A stretch of DNA of 64,000 nucleotides from Gammaproteobacteria bacterium (GCA_016712635.1 JADJQS010000001.1:222001-286000), one strand, 5' to 3'; positions 17,343-27,137 are shown, counted from the first letter of the stretch. Numbers and translations are program-made. Notes: generated by a model from the letters alone, not told the origin.

Positions 17343-18299
17343 ATGAAAGGCATCGCACAGTTCCGTGCCCGTCTCCAGCACAGTGTCATCGGCCAGGCGC
17401 GCCTGATCGACCGCCTGCTCATCGCCGTGCTGACCGGCGGGCACGTGCTGCTCGAAGGACTGCCCGGGCTTGCCAAGACCACCGCCGTGCGTGCGCTCGC
17501 CGGCGGCATGGCGCTGGGCTTCCAGCGCATCCAGTTCACGCCCGACATGATCCCCGGCGACATCACCGGCAGCGACATCTTCCTGCCGCAGGACGGCCAG
17601 TTCCAGTTCATCCCCGGCCCGGTCTTCAACGAGATCATCCTCGCCGACGAGATCAACCGCGCGCCGCCCAAGGTGCAGTCCGCCCTGCTCGAGGCGATGC
17701 AGGAACGCCAGGTGACCGTAGGCGGGACGACGCGCGCGCTGCCCGGGATCTTCATGGTGATCGCGACGCAGAACCCGATCGAGCAGGAAGGCACCTATCC
17801 GCTGCCGGAGGCCCAGCTCGACCGCTTCCAGATGAAGGTGCGCCTCGGTTATCCCTCCGCCGAAGACGAGCTGAGGATCCTGCATCTCGAACGCGGACGG
17901 ATGGCCGGATCGGCGCAGGCGGCTCCGGCGGATCCCGCGCTGGCGGCGGCCGAGGTGCTGGAACTGCGCCGCACCGTCAACGCCGTCTATCTCGACGAAA
18001 TGCTTGAACGCTACATCGTCGCGCTGGTCGGTGCGACGCGCGAACCGGCGCGCTGGGACGCGGAGCTGGCGGACTGGCTGACGCGCGGCGCCTCGCCGCG
18101 CGCCTCGCTCGCGCTGGCGCACACCGCGCGCGCACAGGCCCTGCTCGCCGGACGTGACTTCGTCGAGCCCGACGACATCCTCCAGCTCGCGCCCGATGTG
18201 CTCAATCACCGCATCGGCATCAGCTTTGCCGCGCGCGCCGCCGGCGTCTCGGCGGACGGGGTGATCGAGCGTATCGTTGCATGCGTGCCGGTCCCCTGA
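17343..18299 (+). CDS. MoxR-family AAA+ ATPase
   Basis: The ATG at 17343 gives 318 residues with Walker A (LLEGLPGLAKTTAVRAL), Walker B (ILADEINRAPPKVQSALLEA) and a sensor region (IATQNPIEQEGTYPLPEAQL). The frame is open further upstream, but that stretch is poor coding sequence. MoxR ATPases act as chaperones with vWA proteins. The next five genes are the usual DUF58/vWA partners, and the DUF58 gene overlaps its end. Confidence 0.95.
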   Translation: MKGIAQFRARLQHSVIGQARLIDRLLIAVLTGGHVLLEGLPGLAKTTAVRALAGGMALGFQRIQFTPDMIPGDITGSDIFLPQDGQFQFIPGPVFNEIILADEINRAPPKVQSALLEAMQERQVTVGGTTRALPGIFMVIATQNPIEQEGTYPLPEAQLDRFQMKVRLGYPSAEDELRILHLERGRMAGSAQAAPADPALAAAEVLELRRTVNAVYLDEMLERYIVALVGATREPARWDAELADWLTRGASPRASLALAHTARAQALLAGRDFVEPDDILQLAPDVLNHRIGISFAARAAGVSADGVIERIVACVPVP

Positions 18300-19219
18300 A
18301 GCAACCCGTTCCGGCCGCTCCGCTGCTGGCACCGGCGGAGCTGGAGCGTCTGCAGCAGCTCGCGCTGCAATACCGCAGCCGCAGCGGGCGCGCCCGCCAG
18401 GCGCCCGGCCCGGGCAGGCACCAGGCGCTCGCGCGCGGCCAGGGCATGGAGCTGTATGACGTGCGCCCGTACCAGGCGGGCGACGACATCCGCAGCATGG
18501 ACTGGCGCGCCACCGCGCGCAGCGGCCGGCCGACCACCAGGGTCTTCGTCGAGGAGCACTCACGCCGCCTGTTCCTGTTCATCGACCGCCGCCCCGGCAT
18601 GATGTTCGGCACCCGGCGCGAACTCAAGGCGGCCACCGCCGCCCGCGTCGCCGCGCTGCTTGCCTTCACCGCGCTGGCGGAAAGAGAACCCGTCGCCGGC
18701 CTCGTGTTCGGGGAAGACGTCCGCCATCATGCGCCTGCGCACACCCCGGAAGGCGTGCTGCCCCTGCTGCAGCATGCCGCCGCCGCGCCGCCGCCAGCGG
18801 CGGTCGCCGCCGGCCATGCGCCGGCGTCACCGCGCGAAGCGATGCGGTCCGCCGCCGTGCGCCAGTCCGCCGCGGGCGCGCTGATCTACCTGATCGGCGA
18901 TTTTGCCGACGTCGCAGACGGCCAGGCCACGCTCGCCGACTACCTGCCGCCGGCGGACCGGATCCAGGCAGTCGCGATCCGCATCGTCGACACCGCGGAA
19001 CAGGAGCTGCCCGCGGCCGGCCTGGTGCGCCTCGCCGCGCCGGCGGGGGGGCCGCCGGCGCTGATCGACACGTCCGATCCCGCGTTGCGCCGGCGTTACC
19101 GCGAACGCATGGCGGCGCGCGAGGCCGCGCTGCGCGACGCCTGCGCACGCCACCACGTCCCGCTGCACACCGTCAGCAGCCGGCACGACCTGCTGCCGCA
19201 ACTGGAACCGCTGCTGTGA
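18281..19219 (+). CDS. DUF58 protein (MoxR-operon partner)
   Basis: The 312-residue product carries the DUF58 landmark YDVRPYQAGDDIRSMDWRAT, followed by TRVFVEEHSRRLFLFID and a vWA-like fold. It overlaps the 3' end of the moxR gene by 19 bases and shares a GTGA overlap with the next gene, so translation is coupled. Its biochemical role in MoxR-vWA systems is not settled. Confidence 0.92.
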   Translation: MRAGPLKQPVPAAPLLAPAELERLQQLALQYRSRSGRARQAPGPGRHQALARGQGMELYDVRPYQAGDDIRSMDWRATARSGRPTTRVFVEEHSRRLFLFIDRRPGMMFGTRRELKAATAARVAALLAFTALAEREPVAGLVFGEDVRHHAPAHTPEGVLPLLQHAAAAPPPAAVAAGHAPASPREAMRSAAVRQSAAGALIYLIGDFADVADGQATLADYLPPADRIQAVAIRIVDTAEQELPAAGLVRLAAPAGGPPALIDTSDPALRRRYRERMAAREAALRDACARHHVPLHTVSSRHDLLPQLEPLL

Positions 19220-19701
19220 ACCCGGCCGACACCCTCGCGACGCTCGCCGACATCGAACTGCCCGCGCCGCCGGACTGGTGGCCGCTGATCACGCTAGCGG
19301 CGGCGCTGCTGGTCGTGGCCGGAGCAATCCTGTTTCGTACGGCAACGAGGAGACAGACACATTCTGCCGCCGTCGCGCCGGCAAGCGGCGACGACAGCGC
19401 CCGCGAGGCCCTGGGGCGACTGGAGCAGTTGCAACAGGAATGGGCATCAGGCGCGCTCGATGCGCACGCGGCCGCCTACCGGCTGGCCACACTGCTGCGT
19501 CTCGGCCTCGGCCTGCCTCAGCTCCATCCCGCCGCGCCGCCCACCGGCCTCGACACGGAGCTTTGGCGGAATACGCTGGCGCTGCTGCACGAACTGCGCT
19601 ACGCCCCGGCGCCGGCACAGACACTGACGCCCGAGACATTCACGCGCGCACGGCACTGGCTCAGCACGCATGAACCCGGAGGAGCGGTGCGCGATGTTTG
19701 A
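19216..19701 (+). CDS. DUF4381 membrane protein
   Basis: Starting with a GTG that overlaps the DUF58 stop, the 161-residue protein begins with a short LADIELPAPPDWWPL segment. One membrane helix and a cytoplasmic helical domain (AAYRLATLLRLGL) follow. That pattern and the position between DUF58 and the first vWA gene identify DUF4381. The function is unknown. Confidence 0.88.
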   Translation: MNPADTLATLADIELPAPPDWWPLITLAAALLVVAGAILFRTATRRQTHSAAVAPASGDDSAREALGRLEQLQQEWASGALDAHAAAYRLATLLRLGLGLPQLHPAAPPTGLDTELWRNTLALLHELRYAPAPAQTLTPETFTRARHWLSTHEPGGAVRDV

Positions 19702-20680
19702 ATTCGCCGCGCCGCTCTGGCTGCTGCTGCTCCCGCTGGCACCGCTCGCATGGTGGCTCACCCGGCGCCGCGCCCCGAACCGGGCCGGTGCGCTGCTGCA
19801 TCCACAGGCGGAACTGCTCGCCGAGCTGCAGGGCAGAAGCACGCGCCTGCTCCGGGCGCCCTGGTTCTGGCTGATTTCCTGCACGCTGCTGCTGCTCGCG
19901 CTGGCGCGGCCGCAGTGGCTCGACGCGCGTGCGCCCGGACTCGAACCCGGTCACAACGTGATGTTCGCCATTGATGTGTCAGGCTCGATGCGCGCGCTCG
20001 ACTATGTCATCGACGGCCGCCCGGCCAGCCGCCTCGACGCACTCAAGCGCGCGCTGCGGGAGTTCCTCGCGCTGGCGCACGGCGTGCGCGTCGGCGCCGT
20101 GGTGTTCGCCGACGACGCCATGACCCTGCTCCCGCTCACCGCCGACCTCGCGCTCGCGCGCGAGCTGGTCGCCGAGATCGACAACAGCCTGGCCGGCGAG
20201 AAGACCGCGCTCGGCGACGCCATCGCGCTGGGGGTGAAACGCCTGCAGGCCGTCGACGATCCCGTGCGCGTGCTGGTGCTGCTCACCGACGGCAGCGCCA
20301 CCGGGGGACTGATCACTCCCGACGCCGCGGCGGTGATCGCGCGCGCTTCGGGCGTTCGCCTCTACACGGTCGGCTTCGGCCGTGCGGGCAAGGTCGCCTT
20401 CCCCGGCAGCCCGGTGGAGGCGCCGATGAGCGCCGAACTCCCGCCCGACGAGGCCCAGCTGCAGCGCCTCGCCGCGGCGACCGGCGGCGCCTATTTCGAG
20501 GCCGCCGACGCGGAAACCCTGTCCGGCGTGCTGGCCGAGATCGAACGCCTGGAGCAGGCGCGCATACCCGCCGCGCGCCGCGCCGCCGTCCACGAATGGT
20601 ACTGGCTGCCGGCCGCGGCCGCGCTCATCATCCTGCTGCTCGCCGAGCAGCGCCGGCGCCGCGAGGGGGTCCCCGCGTGA
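19694..20680 (+). CDS. vWA-domain membrane protein, BatA-like
   Basis: The ATG at 19694 overlaps the previous stop. The protein has N-terminal helices, a vWA domain with metal-site motif FAIDVSGSMRAL and supporting LLTDGSATGG, and a C-terminal helix (WYWLPAAAALIILLLAEQ). BatA-type proteins are thought to act with BatB, BatD and MoxR in the periplasm for stress tolerance. The next gene starts at a GTGA overlap. Confidence 0.92.
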   Translation: MFEFAAPLWLLLLPLAPLAWWLTRRRAPNRAGALLHPQAELLAELQGRSTRLLRAPWFWLISCTLLLLALARPQWLDARAPGLEPGHNVMFAIDVSGSMRALDYVIDGRPASRLDALKRALREFLALAHGVRVGAVVFADDAMTLLPLTADLALARELVAEIDNSLAGEKTALGDAIALGVKRLQAVDDPVRVLVLLTDGSATGGLITPDAAAVIARASGVRLYTVGFGRAGKVAFPGSPVEAPMSAELPPDEAQLQRLAAATGGAYFEAADAETLSGVLAEIERLEQARIPAARRAAVHEWYWLPAAAALIILLLAEQRRRREGVPA

Positions 20681-22470
20681 ACGACTGGCTGCCCATCGCG
20701 CTGCGTGCACCGTGGTGGCTGCTGCTCCTGCCGCTGCCGTGGCTGGCAGGGACGGACTCCCATCCCTGGAAGAGGCTGAAGCATTTTCTGTCATTCCAGC
20801 GAAGACGGGCCTCCGGAAGCGCTGCTGATGCGGTCATGGAAAACCGCTGGCTTCCCGCTTTCGCGGGAATGATGAAAAAGGATCCCGGTCGTTACCGGAA
20901 CTTCGCCGACCCGCACCTGCTGCAGTGGCTGCTCATCGGTTCCGCGCATGCGGCCGGATCCAATCTCATCCGTCTGGTCTGGCTGCTGATCGTCATCGCC
21001 GCGAGCGGCCCCTACCTGCCGCAGGCGGGCGAGACTGCGCGTCGCATCGGCATGGACCTCGCGGTGGTTATCGATATCTCGCCCTCGATGGCGGCGGATG
21101 ATGCCGAACCCACGCGGCTCAGGCGTGCCGCGCTGGAGCTGCACGACCTCGTCGGCCGCCTCGGCGACGACCGCGCCGCGCTGGTCGTCTACTCGGCCTA
21201 TGCCTACCGCATCCTGCCTCTGACGCACGACCTCACGCTGCTCGATTACTACGCCGGGGCGCTGGCCCCCGAACTCACCCGCCGCCATGGCAGCAACCTG
21301 GCGCAGGCACTGGAGTACGCCGGGCAGGCGCTCGGCGACGAGCGTACGCGCGGGCGGGCGGTGGTGCTGCTGAGCGACGGCGAGACCGCCGACCGTGCCG
21401 GCACACTCGCCGCGGCGGACCGGTTGAAGGCGCGCGGCATCCCGGTCTACGCGCTCGGCATCGGCAGCGCGGCCGGCGCGCCCGTCCCCGGCGCGAGCGG
21501 CTTCCTGCGCACGGCCGACGGCCTCGTGGTCTCGCGCCTGGACCGCACGCTGCTCGCCGAAGTCGCGCGGCGCAGCGGCGGTGTCTATGCCGACGCGCGC
21601 GCCGACGACCGCGACTGGGACGAACTCCTTCCCGGCCTCGAATCCCTGCGCCGCAGTTCCCTGCCGCCGCCCCGACCGCACACGGGCTATCCGCTGCACC
21701 CCTGGCTGCTTGCCGCCGCGTTCGCGCTGCTCGTGTGGAGTGGCGTGCGCCGCCCCCGCGCCGCAACAGCCCCGCTGTGCCTGCTCCTCGTCGCCGGCAG
21801 CCTGGCGCCGCAGGCCGGGCACGCCGCGCCGTGGCAGGAGCAGGCCGCCTACGACGCCTTGATGCGAGGCGAGAACGCCGCGGCCGCGACACGCTATCAG
21901 GCGCTCGACAATTACGCCGGCTGGCTCGGGCGCGGCGCCGCCCATTACCGGCAGCAGCAGTGGGTACCGGCGCTTGCCGCCTTCGCCGCCGCGGTCGAGC
22001 AGGCCGGCGACGACGAGGAGCGCGCGATCGCGCTGTATAACCAGGGCACCACGCTCGCCCGCCTGGGCCGTTACGCCGAGGCGGAACGCGCGCTCGCACA
22101 CTCCCTGCAACTGCGGCCGAACCACCCGCGCGCGCAACTCAACCTGAACCTCGTCAGGCGCGCCGGTACGAAGCCGCCGCACGCGCCCGCGTCGGGGACG
22201 GCGCGCCGGAGCGATTCCGCGGAGCGCATCACCAGCGCCCCCGATGCGACAAACCGGAATGCCGCCGCACGCGGCAACAACGCCGCATCGCCGACAGCCG
22301 GCAGCGGCAAACGGGTGGCGGGAGACGCGTCGATGTCGCCGGACGCACGGCTGACACGCAGCCTCGGCGACCTCGCCGACCTGCGCGACCGTCCGGACGA
22401 GATCCTGCGCCATCGCTTCCTGGTGCAGGATACCGGGCACCCGCTGGTGGCGGAGGAACAGGCATGGTGA
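20677..22470 (+). CDS. vWA-TPR membrane protein (BatB-BatC type) with an in-frame repeat insertion
   Basis: The GTG at 20677 overlaps the previous stop. In order the protein has a membrane helix (residues 7-25), a vWA domain with DISPSMA metal site and LLSDGET, a helix (HPWLLAAAFALLVW), and TPR units (ALYNQGTTLARLGRYAEAERAL). The TPR units correspond to the separate BatC of other species. Residues of about 38-68 (SFQRRRASGS ... ENRWLPAFAGMMKK) are not BatB-like: they are the translation of a dispersed repeat that kept the frame open. Confidence 0.9.
   Translation: MNDWLPIALRAPWWLLLLPLPWLAGTDSHPWKRLKHFLSFQRRRASGSAADAVMENRWLPAFAGMMKKDPGRYRNFADPHLLQWLLIGSAHAAGSNLIRLVWLLIVIAASGPYLPQAGETARRIGMDLAVVIDISPSMAADDAEPTRLRRAALELHDLVGRLGDDRAALVVYSAYAYRILPLTHDLTLLDYYAGALAPELTRRHGSNLAQALEYAGQALGDERTRGRAVVLLSDGETADRAGTLAAADRLKARGIPVYALGIGSAAGAPVPGASGFLRTADGLVVSRLDRTLLAEVARRSGGVYADARADDRDWDELLPGLESLRRSSLPPPRPHTGYPLHPWLLAAAFALLVWSGVRRPRAATAPLCLLLVAGSLAPQAGHAAPWQEQAAYDALMRGENAAAATRYQALDNYAGWLGRGAAHYRQQQWVPALAAFAAAVEQAGDDEERAIALYNQGTTLARLGRYAEAERALAHSLQLRPNHPRAQLNLNLVRRAGTKPPHAPASGTARRSDSAERITSAPDATNRNAAARGNNAASPTAGSGKRVAGDASMSPDARLTRSLGDLADLRDRPDEILRHRFLVQDTGHPLVAEEQAW
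20791..20875. repeat. Dispersed inverted-repeat element inserted in frame
   Basis: TCATTCCAGCGAAG at the left and CGCTTTCGCGGGAATGATGA at the right form imperfect inverted repeats. The translated signature RWLPAFAGMM is a widely seen peptide of intergenic repeat elements in Proteobacteria (from general knowledge). Here the element lies inside the vWA-TPR gene without a stop or frameshift. Confidence 0.7.
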
Positions 22471-24086
22471 GACTCGCGCTGCTGATGCTGTGCACCCTGC
22501 TCGCCGCACCCGAGGGCCACGCCGCGGGCGGCAGCTTCACGGCCGCAGTCGACCGCAGGGAGCTGTACCAGAATGAGCACGTCGTGTTCACGCTGTCGCT
22601 CGCCGATAGCGACACCCGCCTGCGCGCCGAGGGCGTGGCACCCAACATCGACCTCACCCTGCTGACCGGTCTGTTCGAACTCGGCGTGCCGCGCAGCGAC
22701 TTCCGCTTCAACATCGCACGCGCCGAGCGGCGCTCGACCTCGGAGCTGACGGTTGAACTGTTTCCGCGGCGCAGCGGAAACCTGATCATCCCCGCGTTCA
22801 CCGTGGACGGCCTGAGCACGCAGCCGATCGCCCTGAAGGTGCTCCCGCTGCCCGCCGACGCCGGGCCTGAGGTGTTCACACGCAGCGGCATCACCCGGCG
22901 CACCCTGTACGTCGGTGAACAGACCCAGCTCTATCTCGACCTGTATTACCGCACCAGCCTGAAGACGGCCGAGTTCGGTGCCGGGCTCGAGACCGAACCG
23001 CTGCAGATCGAGGCGCATGCCCTGCCGGTCGCGGAGCGCAGCGAGGATGTCGGCGGCCTGGAATACAGCGTGACGCGCAGCGCGTGGGCCGTGAGCCCGC
23101 AGTCGGATGCGCCGGTCACCTTCCATCTGCCCGCGCTGTGGATCGAGACCCGCGCGGGGAAAAAGTGGCGCCTGCCCGCGGAGGTGCAGAGGCTCACGGT
23201 GCGGCCACTCCCGGCGGATGTTCCGGCCGGGACACTCGCCGCGCGGCCGCTTCTCGCGCAAACCGCATTCGAAACTGCGGTCGCCGGACGCATCGTGCCC
23301 TGGCAGATTACGCTGCAGGCCGCCGCCGGACTCAACACACTGCCGGAGCAACTGCCATTCGCGCCCGCGCCGGGAGATTTCAAGCTCTACTTCGACCCGC
23401 CGGAACGCCGGCTGGAGACCCGGGCGGACGGCGGCGTCGACAGCATCGCAGTCTATAGTGGTTACCTCATGCCGCTCACCGCGGGCGCCTTCACCGCGCC
23501 GGCGCTTGAGCTTCCTTATTACGACGCAGAACGCGGCACGGTGGAGCTCGCCGTGCTGCCGGGACAGGCGCTGCAGGTCGCGGCGGGGGAATCACCCGCA
23601 CCAGAGACCACCGTTTCAATACCCGAAACGCCCGCACCCGTGCCAAGCGCTGCGGGCAATGGAATCGCCGCGCTGACCGTCTGGCAGTCCGCCGCCGCCA
23701 TATTTCTTCTCGCCTGGCTGATCACCCTCGGCCTGTGGTGGAGACGACCGGAGGGCCGCCGCCTTCGACGGGGAGAAACAGCCTCCGGGCCCGACTCAGC
23801 GGGACATCCTTTGAAGCAGAAACTGCTCGCCGCACTGGGAGGTGCGCGCACCCTGGAACAGGGCTTGCGAGAGTGGGAACGCCATTATGGAGCGGATCAG
23901 GAGCTGCGCGCGGCGGTGCGGGCCGTGCAGCACCTGTGCTATCAGCCCTCCAGCGCTGTTGACGAAACCGAGATCCGGAAGCTCGTAGCGCGTGCGATCA
24001 GCGGTGCGCGCGACCGGCGCCCTGTGGACGATTCATCCCCGGATGATTGGTCGCCGCAAGTTTTCAGGCCGGTCAAACGGCAATAG
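22464..24086 (+). CDS. BatD-like oxygen-tolerance protein
   Basis: The 540-residue protein has a signal peptide (LLAAPEGHAAG) and Ig-like repeats characteristic of BatD, with VDRRELYQNEHVVFTLSL at the start. A membrane helix near residue 410 (AAAIFLLAWLITLGLWW) precedes a helical cytoplasmic tail. It overlaps the vWA-TPR gene by seven bases and ends the MoxR-type operon. Family naming comes from Bacteroides 'aerotolerance'; the mechanism is not established. Confidence 0.9.
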   Translation: MVRLALLMLCTLLAAPEGHAAGGSFTAAVDRRELYQNEHVVFTLSLADSDTRLRAEGVAPNIDLTLLTGLFELGVPRSDFRFNIARAERRSTSELTVELFPRRSGNLIIPAFTVDGLSTQPIALKVLPLPADAGPEVFTRSGITRRTLYVGEQTQLYLDLYYRTSLKTAEFGAGLETEPLQIEAHALPVAERSEDVGGLEYSVTRSAWAVSPQSDAPVTFHLPALWIETRAGKKWRLPAEVQRLTVRPLPADVPAGTLAARPLLAQTAFETAVAGRIVPWQITLQAAAGLNTLPEQLPFAPAPGDFKLYFDPPERRLETRADGGVDSIAVYSGYLMPLTAGAFTAPALELPYYDAERGTVELAVLPGQALQVAAGESPAPETTVSIPETPAPVPSAAGNGIAALTVWQSAAAIFLLAWLITLGLWWRRPEGRRLRRGETASGPDSAGHPLKQKLLAALGGARTLEQGLREWERHYGADQELRAAVRAVQHLCYQPSSAVDETEIRKLVARAISGARDRRPVDDSSPDDWSPQVFRPVKRQ

Positions 24087-24100
24087 ATCATCCCTCGACG

Positions 24101-24547
24101 ATGAAAAAGCTCATCCTGATTGTCGCAATCGCAGCCGCCGCTGTTTACGGCCTGTCGCGCAATGATCCGTCAGCGCCGCCGTCCGCCACCACCGATGTCA
24201 CGTCCGCAGCGCACGACGGTAACTCCATCGCGCGCGCCTTCGAATACCGCCGCAGCAATATCCAGGTCGAGGGACAGGGCACGGTCACCAGGATCCTGCC
24301 GGACGATGCCGACGGCAGCCGGCACCAGCGTTTCATCCTCCGGCTCGATTCCGGGCAGAGCCTGCTGATTGCGCACAATATCGATCTCGCGCCCCGCATC
24401 GACGATCTCGGGCAAGGCGACCGGGTTGCCTTCCATGGCGAATACGAGTGGAACCAGAAGGGCGGCGTTATCCACTGGACGCACCACGATCCCGACGGCA
24501 GCCACCAGGACGGCTGGATCAGGCATGACGGGCGCATCTATCAGTGA
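24101..24547 (+). CDS. DUF3465 exported protein
   Basis: The ATG at 24101 gives 148 residues with a signal peptide and the conserved core VEGQGTVTRILPDD, SRHQRFIL, LLIAHNIDLAPRI, GEYEWN and GVIHWTHHDP. That matches the DUF3465 family, a small periplasmic OB-like domain of unknown function. It sits 14 bases after batD. Confidence 0.85.
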   Translation: MKKLILIVAIAAAAVYGLSRNDPSAPPSATTDVTSAAHDGNSIARAFEYRRSNIQVEGQGTVTRILPDDADGSRHQRFILRLDSGQSLLIAHNIDLAPRIDDLGQGDRVAFHGEYEWNQKGGVIHWTHHDPDGSHQDGWIRHDGRIYQ

Positions 24548-24716
24548 AAAACCCGCACACCAAATGACCGTCAATTGATACGGGATCCTTCGACTGCACC
24601 GATCGCCATGAGACGGAACCCGGCGCGGCGGTTTGTGTTCCAATGTAAGGTACGCCGTCCCGCCGCGACTAACCTGTAGTTCAACGATTGGCGCGGCAAT
24701 TCAGGAGCATACCCGG

Positions 24717-26477
24717 ATGACCTTCCTCATTCTTTCCTACCTTGGCGGCCTGATCACCATCGCGAGTCCCTGCATCCTGCCCGTGCTGCCCTTCGTGTTC
24801 GCGCGCGCGGGCGAGCCGTTCCGGACCAGCGGGCTGCCCCTGCTGGCCGGCATGGGCATCACCTTCGCGGGCGTCGCCACAATCGCGACGGTGGGTGGCA
24901 ACTGGGCCGTGCAGGCGAATCAGTACGGGCGCCTCGCGGCGCTCGTCGTGCTGGCCGTGCTCGGCCTGACGCTGCTGTGGGACGGACTCGCGGAACGCCT
25001 GACGCGGCCGCTGGTGCGCCTCGGCGGCCGACTGTCGGAATCCGCCGGCACCGGTTCCGGCGCTTCGCGCTCCTTCGTGCTCGGCATCGCCACCGGACTG
25101 CTGTGGGCGCCGTGCGCCGGGCCGATCCTCGGTCTCGTTCTGACAGGCGCCGCGCTGCAGGGCGCCAATGTGCAGACCAGCCTGCTGCTGCTCGCCTATG
25201 CCGCCGGCGCCGCGACCTCGCTTGCGGTCGCCCTGCTCGCGGGCGGGCGCGCGTTCCAGGCCATGAAGCGCGCCCTCGGCGCGGAGGCGTGGATCCGGCG
25301 CGCGCTCGGCGTCGCGGTGCTCGCCGGGGTGGCGGCAATCGGACTGGGCGCCGACCGCGGCATCCTTACCGAGGTATCGCTCGCCAGCACCACGCAGCTC
25401 GAGCAATGGCTGCTCGATCGCTTCCACTCTCCTGGCGGCGGCGCGGCTCCGGAGTCCGGCGTGGCCAGCGGACCGGCCTCCGACACCAGGCCCGTGGCCG
25501 AGCGGGAGGACGGACTGAACCCGCTGCTCAACTTCACCGGCGCGACCACCTGGCTCAATTCGGCGCCGCTGGACGCGGCCGCGCTGCGGGACAAGGTGGT
25601 GCTGGTCGATTTCTGGACCTACTCCTGCATCAACTGCCTGCGCACGCTGCCCTACGTGCGCGCCTGGGCCGACAAGTACCAGGACCGCGGCTTCGTCGTC
25701 ATCGGCGTGCACACGCCGGAGTTCGCCTTCGAGAAGGACCTCGGAAATGTGAAGAAGGCGCTGCGCGACCTCGGCATCGCCTACCCGGTCGCGCTGGACA
25801 ACGATTATGCCGTGTGGCGCTCCTTCAACAACCGCTACTGGCCGGCGCACTATTTCTTCGACGCGACGGGGCAGCTGCGCCATCAGCACTTCGGCGAGGG
25901 CGACTACATGGAGTCCGAGGCCGTGATCCAGACGCTGCTCGCCGAGCGCGACGGCAGGCTCAGGCCGGCGCCCTTCGTGCAGCCCGAGGCAACCGGGGCC
26001 GAGGCCGCCGCAGGCAAGCGCGCCGGACGCTCGCCCGAGACCTATATCGGATTCTCCCGCGCCCGGCAGTTCGCCTCGGCGGGCGGGATTACGAAGAATC
26101 AGCCCAGGATCTACGCCACCACGGACCCGCTCGAACGCAACGACTGGGGCCTCGCGGGGGAATGGCAGGTCGGCGCCCAGGCCGCGACGCTGCTCGCGCC
26201 GTCCGGACGCATCGTCTACCGCTTCCACGCGCGCGACCTGCACCTGGTGCTCGGACCGGGCGACGCAGGCCGCCCGGTGCGCTTCCGCGTGACGCTGGAC
26301 GGGCAGGCCCCGGGCGCGGACCACGGCGTCGATATCGACGCGCAGGGCGCCGGCGCCGTCAGCGAGCACCGCCTGTACCAGCTCGTACGGCAGACCAGGG
26401 ACGAGATCGGCGACCGCACCTTCGAGATCGAGTTCCTCGACCCGGGCGTACGTGCCTACGCCTTCACCTTCGGCTGA
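24717..26477 (+). CDS. CcdA/DipZ-type thiol transporter fused to thioredoxin and C-terminal domain
   Basis: AGGAG lies ahead of the ATG at 24717. The 586-residue protein starts with about six membrane helices of the CcdA type (cysteines in SPCILPV and WAPCAGP). A periplasmic thioredoxin-like domain with YSCINCLRTLPYV follows, then a C-terminal beta domain (LVLGPGDAGRPVRFRV), as in DipZ proteins. It should carry reducing power from cytoplasmic thioredoxin to the periplasm. The genes that follow encode exported methionine sulfoxide reductases, which need such a reductant. Confidence 0.9.
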   Translation: MTFLILSYLGGLITIASPCILPVLPFVFARAGEPFRTSGLPLLAGMGITFAGVATIATVGGNWAVQANQYGRLAALVVLAVLGLTLLWDGLAERLTRPLVRLGGRLSESAGTGSGASRSFVLGIATGLLWAPCAGPILGLVLTGAALQGANVQTSLLLLAYAAGAATSLAVALLAGGRAFQAMKRALGAEAWIRRALGVAVLAGVAAIGLGADRGILTEVSLASTTQLEQWLLDRFHSPGGGAAPESGVASGPASDTRPVAEREDGLNPLLNFTGATTWLNSAPLDAAALRDKVVLVDFWTYSCINCLRTLPYVRAWADKYQDRGFVVIGVHTPEFAFEKDLGNVKKALRDLGIAYPVALDNDYAVWRSFNNRYWPAHYFFDATGQLRHQHFGEGDYMESEAVIQTLLAERDGRLRPAPFVQPEATGAEAAAGKRAGRSPETYIGFSRARQFASAGGITKNQPRIYATTDPLERNDWGLAGEWQVGAQAATLLAPSGRIVYRFHARDLHLVLGPGDAGRPVRFRVTLDGQAPGADHGVDIDAQGAGAVSEHRLYQLVRQTRDEIGDRTFEIEFLDPGVRAYAFTFG

Positions 26478-26493
26478 GCCACGGGAGTTGATC

Positions 26494-27120
26494 ATGCCGC
26501 ACACACCTGTTGAACGTACCACCACCGCACGCACCTGCACCCGCCGCCGCGTGCTGCTCGCGGCCGTCGGCGTTGCACTGGCCGCGGTGGCCGGCTACCG
26601 GCCGCGCGGCCTGCTCGCCGCGGACAGGGAGGCACACGACGGTGATGATGCCTGGGTGTGGATCGTCCCGGTCTCCGCCGCCGGCCAGGCGCTGGCGCAG
26701 GAGCGCGTCGGGAAGGTAGTGAAGAGCGATTCCGAATGGCGCAGGCAGTTGTCGAAGCTCGCCTACGAGGTCACGCGCCACGACGGCACCGAGCGCGCAT
26801 ACAGCGGGGCATATACGAAGCTGCACGACAAGGGGATCTACCGCTGCATCTGCTGCGATACCGCGCTGTTCTCCTCGGCGACCAAGTTCGATTCGCGCAC
26901 CGGCTGGCCGAGTTTCTGGGAGCCGGTTGCGGCGCAGAACATCGTCGAGTCGGCCGACCGCAGCTTCGGCATGCTCCGTACCGCCGTCTCGTGCCGGCGC
27001 TGCGACGCGCATCTGGGCCATGTTTTCGACGACGGCCCGAAGCCGACCGGACTGCGCTACTGCATCAACTCGGTGGCGCTGAACTTCGATCGGGGACAGA
27101 TTTCAAATCTGTCCCCATAA
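26494..27120 (+). CDS. msrB: Exported peptide-methionine (R)-S-oxide reductase
   Basis: The ATG at 26494 follows GGGAG. The leader has a twin-arginine-like stretch (CTRRRVLLAAVGVALAA). The MsrB domain has zinc cysteine pairs CICC and CRRC, the SRTGWPSFWEP motif and the catalytic RYCINSVALNF. It repairs oxidised methionine in envelope proteins. The last residues, RGQISNLSP, are encoded by a REP-like palindrome, so the native C-terminus has been replaced or extended. Confidence 0.95.
   Translation: MPHTPVERTTTARTCTRRRVLLAAVGVALAAVAGYRPRGLLAADREAHDGDDAWVWIVPVSAAGQALAQERVGKVVKSDSEWRRQLSKLAYEVTRHDGTERAYSGAYTKLHDKGIYRCICCDTALFSSATKFDSRTGWPSFWEPVAAQNIVESADRSFGMLRTAVSCRRCDAHLGHVFDDGPKPTGLRYCINSVALNFDRGQISNLSP
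27092..27116. repeat. REP-like palindrome overlapping the msrB 3' end
   Basis: The arms are GGGGACAGATTT and AAATCTGTCCCC. The element lies inside the msrB reading frame, and the stop codon follows directly after it. Confidence 0.85.
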
Positions 27121-27137
27121 AGACAGGAGCCACCACC

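Noticed and set aside
20596..20676. Upstream extension of the vWA-TPR gene
   Set aside because: It overlaps batA out of frame; the GTG at 20677 in a GTGA overlap is the coupled start typical of this operon.
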